From Scleromitrula shiraiana (taxonomy: Eukaryota > Ascomycota > Leotiomycetes > Helotiales > Sclerotiniaceae), in contig JABELC010000015.1 of assembly GCA_028455995.1 (NCBI GenBank), forward strand, positions 310,001 to 374,000: a stretch of 64,000 bases of DNA. The letters run 5' to 3'. The notes under the pieces were generated by a model, which was not told the DNA's origin, ran no database searches, and saw only the letters and a list, made by a program, of their open reading frames with translations. The position numbers were made by a program, and so were the translations under genes. Shown in pieces: positions 34,165-46,100 of the stretch. Numbering within the stretch: position 1 is the first letter of the stretch; each line of letters begins with the position of its first letter.

Positions 34165-35494
34165 TACATGTAAGGGACCAATGACAGAGAATATGGCCCC
34201 AAATCAAATGCGTATGTCAATTGGACAGATGGAGGCTGGGGGTTAATATTGACGGGTATCGTATAATCTTTGTATTTCGATACGTTCAAATTCTAATTTT
34301 TGGATGTCAAGGGTGTGTTCAAGTAAATACGACATATCTAGGCAACTATTCAGATGAAGTAGTTCCTGGAGAAGTAACGGATTCTACAACCGATGCCGCA
34401 CAAGATATTGACGTATGAAAATCCTGGGCCACCACGTGTCAACGTTCAGGTACTCCAACATTAGTCCAGTTATGCCATGCGGGTCGTCAATCACCACTCA
34501 GGGCTGGAAATCGTGGCTTTTTTTGACGAGACGGTAGCACCATCTGCAGTACCATTACATTTTGAACCTAGTCTTGTGGAACGTGCCGCTGTTGCATTGA
34601 TGCTCGGCACCCCACGTGAACTCTCTGTTAAAGAGATCTCAGGCAAGCTTGGCATTATCGATCAGTTCGTGGCGGGCGCAATAAGATCGTACGAGGCAGG
34701 ATTCAAGGGTGTCAAGCTGCACGCTGCGTGAGTGATATCCCTGTTGCCTCGTGGGAATTATACATTTTAGTGCGATGCTAATCCTTCAGCTGCAGACATG
34801 GATACTTACTGGCAGAATTTCTATCACCACTCTCCAACATACGAACAGATGAGTACGGAGGAACTCCTGCTAAGAGAGCTGCAGTAATATTGCAGATCGT
34901 CCGTGCGATCCGAGAAAGAACTAGCAAGGAATTTTGCATTGGCATCAAAATGAATAGCGTTGACGCATCTTCCAGTGAATCTCTCGACGACACGATGGAA
35001 CAAATTCAGATGATAGTAGAAGCTGGTATCGACTTTGTTGAGATTTTCGGTAGCACGTTCGAGAATCCTCTGATGATGCAGGTATAAGATAATACTCCGG
35101 GTCAGCCGAAGCAGTCTGCTTCCACAATTTCCCGAGAGAGTTTCTTCTTGGAATTCGCATAAACAGTTCGCGAAAAGTTTCCGAACGTTCTTCTCATGGT
35201 CACGGGAGATTTCGAACACGTGTTGGCATGGAAGCGGCGTTGCAGTCAAACAGTTGCGATATCATTGGCATATGACGACCTGCTTCCTTGATTCCCAAAC
35301 TGCCCAAAGAAATTATTCTCAACACCGAAGTGTCTGACGAGGAAGCACGTGTCGAATTGTCACCTCTCAAGGTGCCATTCTTTATTCATTATTCGCCGGT
35401 GAAACAAGTTGGCAGTGGGCTTCAAACTAAATATTACGCAGCTCAAATTCAACGGATGGGTAAAGGATTACTTCCTATCAATAGCAGATCATAA
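34165..35494 (+). pseudogene. Decayed Old Yellow Enzyme-type NADH:flavin oxidoreductase
   Basis: Fragments in several frames follow the order of fungal OYE-like flavin oxidoreductases. They include MTENMAPNQM, then YVNWTDGGWGLILTG near 34210, VQVNTTYLGNYSDE, TPTLVQLCHAGRQSPL near 34455, SYEAGFKGVKLHA, HGYLLAEFLSPLSN with RTDEYGG, and CIGIKMNSVDASSSESLDDT. The end has GRFRTRVGMEAALQSN and a final QIQRMGKG. Breaks include a frameshift near 34215, a TGA at 34416-34418, a frameshift near 34505, a stop near 35086 and a TGA at 35273-35275. An intron with GTGAGT donor survives near 34731. Working relatives use FMN and NAD(P)H to reduce activated C=C bonds. No functional enzyme is expected here. Confidence 0.85.
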
Positions 35495-35542
35495 TATTCT
35501 AATTGTATATACAAAGATAAACTACTACACATGTAACAATAA

Positions 35543-36475
35543 TTAGATACAGCTTCCTGAAATAGAAGAAGTTGTATTCTTTGAATAAGCGCTCAGAGCA
35601 GAACCTCCACACATCAATCCCTTCATAAATGCCACAGCAACTGTGTTCGCTCCGGCGGGACTCGTATGTGTGTGATCGACTGGGTAGTATGAGTTAACAG
35701 TTGTGTTTCCTAGTGATTGAAAAATGTTTCCCGTGTATTGACCATGGTCGACAAATGCAGCAAGGCTTCCTAGAGCTGTGGCTACGCTGCTTGCGTACCC
35801 TGTGAATCGGTTTGGGACATAGGTGAACACCCCTGTCTCCCATGGATTTTCTGGAGTTGGTGAAGCGACAACGACGTGGGCTCCTTTTGCCGTTATTAAT
35901 CTCCTACATATCGCAAGTCAGTTATATGTCACTTAGGTAAAATGATAAACGCATGACTTACCCAGCTTGCAGCAGGTAGAAGACATATGTGTACACAATC
36001 TCCCCGGTTGTGGGAGAAATGCATGTTTCCGAACCACCACCGTAACAATCCGTTCGTCCATTATCAGTTGTACTTAAACTTCCACCATCATTGTGTCCAA
36101 ACTCACTTTGAAGAGATGTTAGAGAATAAGAGGTAGAAGTTCACGAATCAGGCCACATACAAAAGAACATAATCTCCAGCGACGACTGAATTGGCAATAG
36201 CTTGGAATCTCCCTTCATTCCAGTATGATCTAGCAGATCGTCCAGCAATAGCATCATTGACGACATTAATGCCAGTGAAACTGTACTTCAGGTATTCACC
36301 AAAGCCTGAAATACGGGTTAGATGTACTGAATCACTGTTTGTGGGGAATAAGATGCTCACCTTGAGTGCTTGATCCACCACCACCAAGGGCCATGGTTGA
36401 ATCACCAGCCAAGTATAGAGTCGGCACTGCCCATGCCTGGGTCGCAAACAAGGAGAGAAGAACAGAGGTTTTCAT
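35543..36475 (-). CDS. Secreted rhamnogalacturonan acetylesterase (CE12, SGNH hydrolase)
   Basis: The four-exon model is complement(35543..35903, 35962..36105, 36161..36305, 36361..36475), encoding 254 aa. Introns are 55-58 bp. It begins with a signal peptide (MKTSVLLSLFATQAWA) followed directly by block I of SGNH hydrolases, LYLAGDSTMALGGGG, with the nucleophile Ser. NDAIAGRSARSYWNEGRF, the block III motif FEFGHNDGGS and the C-terminal DHTHTSPAGA (catalytic Asp and His) complete the site. Family CE12 enzymes remove acetyl groups from rhamnogalacturonan in pectin. This fits a fungus feeding on plant cell walls. A good TATA box lies 87 bp upstream. It is intact, unlike the flavin oxidoreductase beside it. 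Confidence 0.93.
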
Positions 36476-36561
36476 GATGAATGGATGATGTGCGCAAAAA
36501 GGTTATTCACAGCTGGCCAGAAAACTAAATTATCTATCTCCATGTCTTTGGAAATTTCACT

Positions 36562-36568
36562 CTTTATA
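36562..36568 (-). promoter_or_regulatory. TATA box of the CE12 gene
   Basis: TATAAAG on the minus strand lies 87 bp upstream of the CE12 start codon, a plausible core-promoter distance. Confidence 0.5.
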
Positions 36569-37947
36569 GCAATTCCCTATGTCATACTACTGCGGAACAA
36601 TATGGAAGAATTAAAGCCAAGAACCCAACTGCCCAAATTTCTCCCCTCTACATATCCCACCCACATAAAAATTGCATCATCAACTCCCCCGAGACGCAAA
36701 AACACCCTCAAGAATACCACCAGTCACAAAAAACCACAGAACAGCGATCTACAAAAAACCCGGCAATTGCATACGTATACTGGATTAATCAAATCCAGGA
36801 ACCGTGGCTCAATAACGCGGGGCGTTAATATGCAAGATTCTTGATCCACCAATTGTGTGGAGGTCGGTTGAATTCGGTCTTGGCGGATAATGTATTTTTT
36901 GTTCGTCACGAGATGGGTGGAGTATCCCTTTGATCCGAATTTTTCAGGGGTGTGTTTTTGTGGTAAGTTCGAGTAGTTGTTTTGAATATAGTTTTTTTGT
37001 TTTATTGATTTGGTGCTGAGGTTTCTCTTGTTGGGTGCTGGATGGCTGGTGTCATGCTTTTGGTAGCTGGGGATTGTAGATATACACCCTATTTGTGCGG
37101 TTGAATGATGTTATGTGCAGCGGGCCATATTGGAGTATTCTTCTATATCAAATTGGCATCTGGTGTCTTCGACTTGTGGTCGAATAAACACAACGGCTTA
37201 GTAGCTACCGACCTCTTTGCATTTCCACTGCATAGCCCTCGAAGCTTGCATGAAAATTTTCCCAGAGAGGACTTAATCCTACATCATTTCCAATTTGTAC
37301 CGAGAAGGACCGTGAAAGATACTGTGCATTTAAATTCAGATGAAATTTGTGATGAATTGTACTTGTCACATTATTAGTCGGATTGTTGTGGCTGTTTCAT
37401 ATACATTGTTACATCCACCTTGAGTTATCAGGGCAAAAACAGAAAAAAAAAGAAAAATAGATCTAATCAGGAATCTTATTTGATTAACATCTCTAAATAC
37501 ATACTTCTGATACTCCCTCGTTTACACACACCTGGGTATAGAATCCAATAAATGCAACTTTTGAAAAGTTTTAAAAATTAGAACAAATAACTTAAAGAAT
37601 GTATCAACCTAGCAGAAGGAAAGTAAGTGTAACCTGGTACCATCTTTGAACCAAGATCTAGGATATCTAATTCCGAGTCATGAATTTTGATCCTCCATTG
37701 TGTAAATTGGGGGGCATATGATATGCGATTCGTGATAGAGGCTTAGAGTAAGACTTCGCCGTCAGGCCTGTGTCGATATTAAACAAACTTTTGATACGAG
37801 ATGAGATCAACACTTCAACAGCCGATTAACCCGTAGCACCAAAGCCCTAGTCGTAGGTTATTAAAAACTATACAGTATCTTTGATTATGCCAAGCCGACA
37901 TGTTGTCCACCTTCGTTGACATGCGTGGTATTCCATCGAGATATCAA
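36569..37947. other. Intergenic, nothing recognised
   Basis: This is a 1.4-kb gap with short frames only (90 codons or fewer outside the CE12 leader). No domain was seen. Confidence 0.4.
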
Positions 37948-38735
37948 CTAAATCCGCAGGGCCTGTTTCGAATTTTCATTCCAATCATAGTTTGGATCAT
38001 TGACTTCAACCACGCGTTGCCCTCTAATGTGTCTTCTGAAATATATTTTGAATCTTGTGGAAAGCCTTGGTTTTGAGTGGTGCATTTTAGTCGAATACCG
38101 TTTTGGTTTTTTCTTCTGCTTCTCGCTATCAGGATTTTCCTTTTTCATAATCCTCCCATATTCTTTACTGAAAAATCTTAGGGTGTCTGTATGAGCGGCT
38201 CCCGGAGCTATAATTCCTTTTTCTGCTAAGAGATTAACGAATTGAAGGTGCATTCCTTTGGTCTGTGAAAAATTCAAGACTTGATTAGCGTGGTTTTGAA
38301 ATTTCGAGGAAATCGACATACCGATCTAGGTCTCTTCTTCAACTTCATGTCCGTATCCTCCCACACCATACTCTGCCAACAATTTTCCAACCATTTTTGC
38401 CATTTAAGAAAAATATCTCGATCTTTGGAATTAATATGGAATAGCGAGTGCAACTTCTCTTTGTTTGGTTCCTCAGTATGAAGCACCTTAAAATGAACAT
38501 CGAGTAAGTAATGTATATGATTTTCTTGAGACTTCGAAGTATGACAAAGAAAGGCGAACACGCACCCTGGAGTCCCATCTCCCGGGTTTACCGAAGGCAC
38601 CCAGTAGTGAAATGCCTTCTGCCTGCCTCTCGACGTCGTGATATCACGAATATACCAGTAAATTGGCCAAGTGGGATCGTTAGCAATTGTTTGACTCGCG
38701 ACAACTGGAGGACCGACACTGGTAATAGCTGGCAT
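37948..38735 (-). CDS. Unknown two-exon protein
   Basis: The model is complement(37948..38262, 38322..38735), encoding 242 aa. The 59-bp intron has GTATGT donor and CACAG acceptor, and both flanking frames agree at codon boundaries. The N-terminal half has many aromatic residues (PIYWYIRDITTSRGRQKAFH, then YWVPSVNPGDG) and a WQKWLENCWQSMVWED stretch. The C-terminal half contains KKENPDSEKQKKKPKRY and an Arg/Lys-rich RFKIYFRRHIRGQRVVEVND region. There is no signal peptide or membrane segment. I do not recognise a family. The basic patches could mean nuclear location or nucleic-acid contact. The frames, clean intron and codon content support a real gene, but it could be lineage-specific. Confidence 0.6.
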
Positions 38736-40348
38736 CTTTTCGTTTGTCTACTGCCTGAGCTGATCAATATTTAAAAGGTGATTTGAGGAATTGAATCTGG
38801 TTCGATGTTGAAGTATTAGTGTTCGAATTGCTTTTGGCGTCATCCTAAGCTCATATGAGTCCCATTTATACGTAAGAAAGATGTACAACCAAACTGTTGG
38901 TGTACTCAGAAATTTATGCGCCGGCCTGTTCTTCAACCAATATTGGCTTCTATCCTTGTTATTTGCCAAATTCTGGAAAAATTTTGATGGGCTTGATATT
39001 TTGACTGTGTTGTGGCAATTCAAAGATAAGTGAATCCATGGAAGTCGGGATCACCGTGCAGTTCACTTCAGTTGATATGATATGATAGCACCTACCCCCA
39101 TTTGTAACTATTTCGAGGTTCTATTTTATTTCAATCATACAATATGATCCATGAATGATTTTGATGGTCGATGATAGAACTTTGTCAGACTCACACAGCC
39201 TATATACTACTTCTTTCTTATATTGCATCGTCATCTCAAAAAGTCGAGCACGATGCGTAAATCCAGACCATACTAGTCGGTAACATCTCGCATGGAGTGA
39301 CTAACGTCATCGCCCAATATCCACCAGGCATACCCGGCAAGTATAAAACATGGGGATTCTTAAAACTATAACCATGAACCTGACGGTAAACCTTAATTAA
39401 GCGCTTAGCGGTCCTAAGAAGATAGAAGATATATAGCGTCTATGCATGGAAACCAGGTCGCCTAAACCCCCACAACCCCAGTTTTGCGCTTCACGCCGGG
39501 TGGTTGTTGGATTCACTTGATCTTTCTAGCGCCGTGCGGTATTCAGGCTCCGAGGTTGGATTTTCTCTTCTTATCATGACCCAAAGATGAACAGTGGGAG
39601 TACACGTTTGCTGGGTATATACCGTGTAACATTATCCCGAACTTTGCCACTTTTATGAGTGGCGCCAAACATATAAACTCCCTTCGGCTTTCTGTGTAGA
39701 TAATGCAAACAGACAGACTTGATAATTGAATCAAGCCTCAAGTAAAATAAGTAAAATAAATTTTCGTTTCATCCAATATGATCTAACATTGCCTGATTTG
39801 GCTCTTGCGGTCTTTGATATGGCTCGAATATCTCCGAGTTGTCTCTGGCCATCATTGAGAATACAAGTTTTGACTAAAATGGACCCCTCCAATACGTAGT
39901 TGGGGAAGAAACTTCTTTCATGCTATTTTTATGCTTGATTATGAGAAGTTTCGAGAACCGCTGAATTTCCCATGCCAGTGGTTACCTCATGGAAATTCAA
40001 GCCTAGACCAACCTTGGCCAACGAACTTGAGGAAATGAGGAAACTTCCTTATATCCTTATATCTGTATGGCCTTAAGCTATGTCTTGGTTTAATCATAAC
40101 ATGGTGAGAAATCGGAGCCCTTTTACGTTCCTCAGAAGATTGACTAATAAGTTCTATCAGTCTTTGTTCCGAAGTAACAATAACCCAAGATTGAAGTGAA
40201 GATTAGTATTAGTATTTAAGTGTTGTGTAACCTGTGGCTGAACCCCGCATTAGCTTGTAGCACAATGAACTTTGGAGCTTAACTGCCTTAGATGTTGTTG
40301 ATCCCAATATTATCACATTTATTATTAGTATTCGACTTATTTTCTTTC
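38736..40348. other. Intergenic, nothing recognised
   Basis: This is a 1.6-kb divergent gap. Short frames only; no recognisable gene. Confidence 0.4.
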
Positions 40349-40356
40349 TATAAAAG
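40349..40356 (+). promoter_or_regulatory. Possible TATA box of the 40515 gene
   Basis: TATAAAAG lies 159 bp before the ATG at 40515. Confidence 0.35.
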
Positions 40357-40514
40357 AAACTTGGAAACGCCATTTCTGTCTTTTAAATAACATCCCTCGA
40401 ACATTCAACATTCAACATTCGCAGAAGTTCAATAAAAATAATAGCAAAAGAAGCAAAGAAATGTCATCCTAATCTAATCCCACCCCTTCAAATCCGCGTC
40501 TACAGCTCTGAACC

Positions 40515-41624
40515 ATGTCATCTCCAAAACGCAAACGAATGATAAATACCGATAACAATCCCCAAGCTCAACATCAATCTCAAGCTGAAGTTGAAGCTCA
40601 AATTCAGGCTCCAACTCCACCCGATTCCTCTCCAATGCGTATGCGTCTCGACACCTCAATTTCCCTACCAGCTATAGCTTCTACATCTGAGGAAGAAGAG
40701 GTTATTATCGATAGTCCTCGAACGAAAGTTGCGCAACGCTTTCAAGCCCTTGCTATAAATGGAGCTGACCCTGAGGTTAAAAAATTGAGTTTTACAGATA
40801 ATACGGGGATTGAGCATGAAAATGGGAATGGAAATCAATTTGTTAATCGGGAATTAACAGGTCGCAAACGAGTCAAGATGTTTGTGGGAATAGATAAGAG
40901 TGCAGATATGGATACGGCTATGGATATGGGACAAGGTGAAATACAAGAAATCCCAGAGACACCACAAGGAAAGGGAATCACTGGGGAAGCAAAAAAGGAA
41001 CCGATTTTCGTTATAGGCGAGATGAATATGGATATGAAGATAGATCGGACAGAGGAAGTTCAATTGCGCGAAGAAGTCGATCCCATAATATTCCAAGCCG
41101 GCCTCAAAGGACCTCCAAAGAAAGCTCGAGGGACCAAAGGCTTAGCCGGTCTTGCCAGCGCCTACCCCTCCATCAACCGACTTTCCGACTCAAAATCTCG
41201 AGGACGCAAAAGAATGGGTACACCGCCCTTATCTCCATCCGGAGAAGAGGAAAAGGAAAGAGAAATAATCGATCCCGATCGCGCGGCTTTGACATGGCAT
41301 GATGATGAAATTACGGGTCATGATGCTAATGATCCGGATGATGATGGTGAGGGGATTAATGGGATTGGTTTTCGTCCTACACCGGCGATGGCGTATGCCA
41401 GGGCGGAGAAAAGAAAACAGCAGATGAAGGATTATAGGAGTAGAGAAGCCAGGGAGGCGAGAGCGAGGAGAAGTGAGAGGAGGAGGGGAAGGGATGGTGG
41501 GGGTGGGATGTTTAATGTTACTAATACGGCTGATTTAATGGATGGAAGTGGGGATGGGGATGGGAAGGGGAGAAAAGTTAGGTTTTTGGAGGTGGAAAAT
41601 CCAATGGTTATGTTTACGTCTTAA
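40515..41624 (+). CDS. Conserved nuclear-type hypothetical protein
   Basis: This is a single-exon frame of 369 aa from the ATG at 40515. It opens with a basic cluster (MSSPKRKRM) that could be a nuclear localisation signal. Gln/Glu/Ala-rich, acidic (STSEEEEVIIDSP) and Met/Asp-repeat (MDTAMDMGQG, MNMDMKID) segments follow. The best-ordered part is near residues 250-320: DPDRAALTWHDDEITGHD, then DDDGEGINGIGFRPTPAMAY, then a long basic helix (AEKRKQQMKDYRSREAREAR). The DRAALTW...GFRPTP block is the sort of motif conserved among filamentous fungi, but I cannot name the family. Largely disordered; probably nuclear or chromatin/RNA associated (inference). Confidence 0.75.
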   Translation: MSSPKRKRMINTDNNPQAQHQSQAEVEAQIQAPTPPDSSPMRMRLDTSISLPAIASTSEEEEVIIDSPRTKVAQRFQALAINGADPEVKKLSFTDNTGIEHENGNGNQFVNRELTGRKRVKMFVGIDKSADMDTAMDMGQGEIQEIPETPQGKGITGEAKKEPIFVIGEMNMDMKIDRTEEVQLREEVDPIIFQAGLKGPPKKARGTKGLAGLASAYPSINRLSDSKSRGRKRMGTPPLSPSGEEEKEREIIDPDRAALTWHDDEITGHDANDPDDDGEGINGIGFRPTPAMAYARAEKRKQQMKDYRSREAREARARRSERRRGRDGGGGMFNVTNTADLMDGSGDGDGKGRKVRFLEVENPMVMFTS

Positions 41625-41933
41625 TATGTCTGGTTATTTCGGTGAAAGCGCTTGGATGGTGTTCGTTGGATAGGATATGATTGGATGGTTTGGTTTGGTT
41701 TGCATGCCTATTTGGAAATTATGATATATGCCTTTGGGTGGCATGGACTTGGACTTGGATGGGAAATGGATACGATCTGGTATAGTGATTGGAATGGCGT
41801 TTGATCGAATCGAAACAATACACATGGCCCTTCTGGATAACCTTCTCTCATCTACAATTACGTAGGGTAGTTTTTACAATACAACCAACCTTTGACAATA
41901 TGATTCTACTAATACAATTTATCTTCTCCCTTC
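41625..41933. other. Convergent intergenic spacer
   Basis: This 309-bp gap lies between the 3' ends of the rightward nuclear-type gene and leftward COX20. It includes TTGG/GGAT-rich simple sequence. No gene was seen. Confidence 0.4.
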
Positions 41934-42602
41934 CTACCAAAATTTCCAACTACTCCTCCTCTTCTCTTCCTCCTCTTTCCTCCTGTCTTCCTCCTCCTTT
42001 AACCTCCTCCTCTTCTTCCTTTTTTCTTCCATTTCCCTCTCTTTCTCCAATTTCTTCCGATCCATTACCTCTACCGCCCGCTTCATATACGCCCTTTCCA
42101 ATCGCCGCCTATACAGACAAAACTCATATGTTCCCATTCCCGTTAATATAAAGGTTCCCACAGCCCAATTGGCAGCTTTAACAACCGGTGCTATATTTTA
42201 CATCTATTAGCCACCACATCCATCTTGACCATCCAGCAATTAAAGAAACTACCCAAAATTCAAACAGACCAAATAGAAACCACAGAGTAACAGAGAAAAC
42301 ATACCACCAAAAATCGCCCTCACCCCACCCATAGCAAACCCACCCCCAATAGCAGTCAACAAGCTCTCCCGCACACACGGATACATATGCACCTGCTTAA
42401 AGTCCTGCCAGCGGACTGTTTTGATGGCGGCGCTGAGACTGGGTGGGGGAGTATGGGAGGGCGATCCAGCTGTGTTTTGGCCGGATCCGGCGGGGAGGTC
42501 GTTGGCTGATTCGGGGGGAGAGGCGGGGAAGGTAGCGTAGGATTTTGGTGGGGGGGAGGGCGGTAGTGAGGGCGTTGTGGATGACGGGTTGGATGTCGAC
42601 AT
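41934..42602 (-). CDS. COX20: Cytochrome c oxidase assembly protein COX20
   Basis: The two-exon model is complement(41934..42190, 42305..42602), encoding 184 aa. The 114-bp intron has a GTATGT donor. After a Pro/Ser-rich N-terminus comes the Cox20 core: WQDFKQVHMYPCVRESLLTA, then IGGGFAMGGVRAIFGAPVVK as the first membrane hairpin segment, then ANWAVGTFILTGMGTYEFCL as the second. A highly charged Glu/Lys/Arg helix ends the protein. COX20 (FAM36A in animals) is a mitochondrial inner-membrane chaperone that stabilises Cox2 during processing and copper insertion. Length and two-segment layout fit. It is divergent to POL2, with a 592-bp shared upstream region. Confidence 0.9.
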
Positions 42603-43194
42603 TGTTTATAGATGATCGGGTGGTATCAATTGGGGTGTGGAAAGGAGGAGAGATGGGTGAGAATTGAATTGCTGGAATTGAGGTGGAAGAATAATTGATC
42701 GACGAGTTTAGTGAGGGGAGCTCTAGCTTCACAAATTAATTGATATCGACGAAAAGTGATGATCTCGGTTAACGTAGCTCCAATATATCCTTGTATCATT
42801 CAGCCTTATGGATTACCGTAACTTAATTTTTTAACTTTACGCGGTCGAACGCGCTTTCTGATTCCTTGACGCGTCGAGTATTGGAGAAGTTTAAACATTG
42901 TATTGTATTACCCGTGTTATGTTATGGGTATCTATCTTCAAGTTATATTTTTATGATTTGTCAACAAATCAGATTATATTGAAATAATAATAATTCGATT
43001 TTTATTTTAATACCTATTCTATTCGATCATTGTGGCGTCTATTATATTGTATTATACATTTTGAAAAGGAGAAAGTATCGACAAGACAATTCTTTTACTA
43101 GACTTGTTTTTCTTGCACTTCTTCCCCTCATCCTCGAATTGAGGGCTTCCTCTCCTTTTCTCGCCATACTCACCCTCCCCATGACCCTCTCACC
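42603..43194. other. Shared upstream region of COX20 and POL2
   Basis: This divergent promoter region holds three ACGCG-core motifs clustered at 42839-42874 and an AT-rich stretch at about 42940-43055. An upstream ATG at 43181 opens a 51-codon frame that overlaps the POL2 start out of frame and ends at 43336. Confidence 0.6.
42839..42874. promoter_or_regulatory. Cluster of MCB-like (ACGCG) motifs upstream of POL2
   Basis: ACGCGG (42839), ACGCGC (42849) and the full palindrome ACGCGT (42869-42874) occur within 36 bp, about 320-355 bp before the POL2 ATG. In yeasts, ACGCGT (MluI cell-cycle box) binds MBF and drives G1/S expression of replication genes, including DNA polymerases. The role here is inferred from that precedent. 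Confidence 0.55.
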
Positions 43195-46100
43195 ATGCCA
43201 CCCTCACGAAAACCTCAAAATGGCTACCGTCGGGGAGGAAAACAAGCCTACCACGGCCCTCGAAAAGCCAAAACATTTGAAAAGTCCTCCGGTCGAAATG
43301 AAGGAACCTCCATTGAAGAAAAGCGCGAAGCAGTAAAACTAGCACATTCAATTGACGAAGCAATGGGATTTCCTCGATACGATTCCGGAAAAAAGAAGAC
43401 TGGCTGGCTGGTAAATATACAAGCGACTAGTATAGAAGATGAGAAGTCTGCGGAGGGAAGAGCGGGGTTGGATTGTTATTTTATTGAGGAGGATGGAGGC
43501 ACGTTTAAGACTACGGTGGAATATGAACCGTATTTTTTGGTGGCGGTCAAGAGGGGATATGAACCAGAAGCGGAAGAGTGGTTAAAGAGGGCGCCGGGGG
43601 GAGGGGTGGTTAGGAGTGTGAAGAAAGTGGAGAAAGAGGATTTACAAATGCCGAATCATCTGCTGGGATACAGGAGGACTTTCTTCGAGTGTAGGTTTAG
43701 GAATGTGGGCGATTTGTTGGCTGCTAGGAGGGATATTATGCCTGTGGCGGAAAAGAATAAGAAGAATATGAATGCTATGGATACATATGCTGAGGTTGCT
43801 AGGTGAGTAGTTTTGGGGTGTCAATGGGGTGTTGAGTAGGGAATTGCTGACTTATGGGTGGAATAATAGTGCAAATGCTGGATTCGACCTTTTTGACGAC
43901 TCACGAGATGATGATAAACGACTTAATGTTTCTGTTGCTGATGCTAGCGATTTTATTGTGGATATTAGAGAATGGGATGTACCATATCATGTACGAGTAA
44001 TGATAGATCAGGATATACGGACAGGAAAATGGTATTCGGTCGAAGCGAAACATGGAACAACGACGTTAAGATGTTTAGAAGAACGTTTAGCCAGAGCCGA
44101 TCCTGTGGTTATGGCATACGATATCGAAACTACAAAATTACCCCTCAAATTTCCAGATGCTACTATCGATCAAATTATGATGATATCATATATGATTGAT
44201 GGGCAAGGATTTCTGATCACGAATCGAGAAATCGTTTCAGAGGATATCGAGGATTTTGAATATACGCCTAAACCGGAATATGAAGGACCATTTATGATTT
44301 TTAATGAACCGGACGAGAAAGCTGTTATCGAACGTTTCTTTTTACACGTAAAGGAGGCTCGACCTACGGTAATAGCAACATACAACGGAGATTTTTTCGA
44401 TTGGCCTTTTGTGGATGCTAGAGCAAGCGTTAACGGTATCGATATGTACCAGGAGATCGGATGGCGGAAGAACGTAAGCGATGATCAGTACGCGTGCGAC
44501 TATAGTGTGCACATGGATTGTTTCCACTGGGTCAATCGTGACAGTTATTTACCCCAAGGAAGTCGAGGTTTAAAAGCTGTCACGACGGCAAAACTTGGTT
44601 ACGATCCTGATGAGATAGATCCGGAATTGATGCTGAGGTTTGCTAGCGAGCGACCTCAGACGCTGGCTGAATATTCCGTCTCAGATGCTGTGGCTACTTA
44701 CTATTTGTACATGAAATATGTGCATCCTTTTATTTTCTCTTTATGTACCATTATTCCTCTTGGACCGGATGCCGTGTTGAGGAAAGGAACGGGAACTCTT
44801 TGTGAAATGTTGCTCATGGTACAAGCATATCAGAAAGAGATTGTTCTGCCGAACAAACATGTTTCGCCAAAGGAATCATTTTGGGAAGGCCATCTACTGG
44901 AATCGGAAACTTACGTTGGAGGACATGTCGAAAGTATTGAGGCAGGAGTTTTTCGAGCCGATATACCTGTCAATTTTGCTGTGGATACGACTGCTATCGA
45001 TGAACTTCTGGAAGATTTAGATGCGGCTTTAAAATTCAGCATCACGGTAGAAGAAAAGAAATCTCTTGACGACATTGAAAATTACGACGAGGTGAAGCAA
45101 CAAATCGTCGAACGTCTTAATAGTCTTAAGAAAACGGCCAATCGAAGCGAAAAACCTCTGATTTATCATTTGGACGTCGCTTCTATGTATCCGAACATTA
45201 TGACCACAAATCGATTGCAACCAGACTCTATGATCCAAGAATCAGATTGTGCGGCTTGCGATTTTAATCGACCGGGAAAGACTTGCGATCGACGAATGCC
45301 TTGGGCATGGAGAGGCGAGTATCTTCCGGCTAAGAGAGACGAGTATAATATGATCAGACATTCACTGGAGAATGAAAGATTTCCAGGCAAGTGGCCAAAT
45401 CAACCAGCAAGGACATTTCAAGAACTTTCTTATGATGAACAGGCTTCTTTGATTCGAAAACGGTTGCAAACATACAGTCAAAAGATTTACCACAAGATCC
45501 ACGACCAAACTACTATCGAAAGAGAAGCAATTATCTGCCAGAGAGAAAATCCCTTCTATATCGATACAGTCAGGGATTTCAGAGATCGTCGTTATGATTA
45601 TAAGGGTAAGCAGAAGGTTTGGAAAGGAAAGACAGAAGCTCTCAAATCAGCAGGTGCTCCAGCAGCCGAGGTTGAAGATGCAAAGAAGATGATTGTGCTT
45701 TTCGATTCTTTACAACTGGCGCATAAAGTCATTCTGAACTCTTTCTACGGTTATGTAATGAGAAAAGGATCTCGGTGGTATTCCATGGAGATGGCTGGTG
45801 TCACATGTTTGACCGGTGCGCACATCATTCAAATGGCTCGACAACTCGTGGAACGAATTGGACGACCGTTGGAATTGGATACCGATGGTATTTGGTGTAT
45901 GCTTCCCGCCACTTTCCCCGAAAACTATGCCTTCAAGATGAAGAATGGGAAGAAATTGGCCATTTCTTATCCTTGTGTGATGTTGAATCATTTGGTTCAT
46001 GACAAATTTACTAACCATCAATATCAAACTCTGGTGGACCCAAAAAGTTTCAAATATGAGACTCATAGCGACAATTCTATCTTCTTCGAAGTTGATGGTC

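Noticed and set aside
41372..42151. Rightward Ser/Pro-rich frame at 41789-42151
   Set aside because: Antisense shadow of the Glu/Lys-rich COX20 C-terminus.
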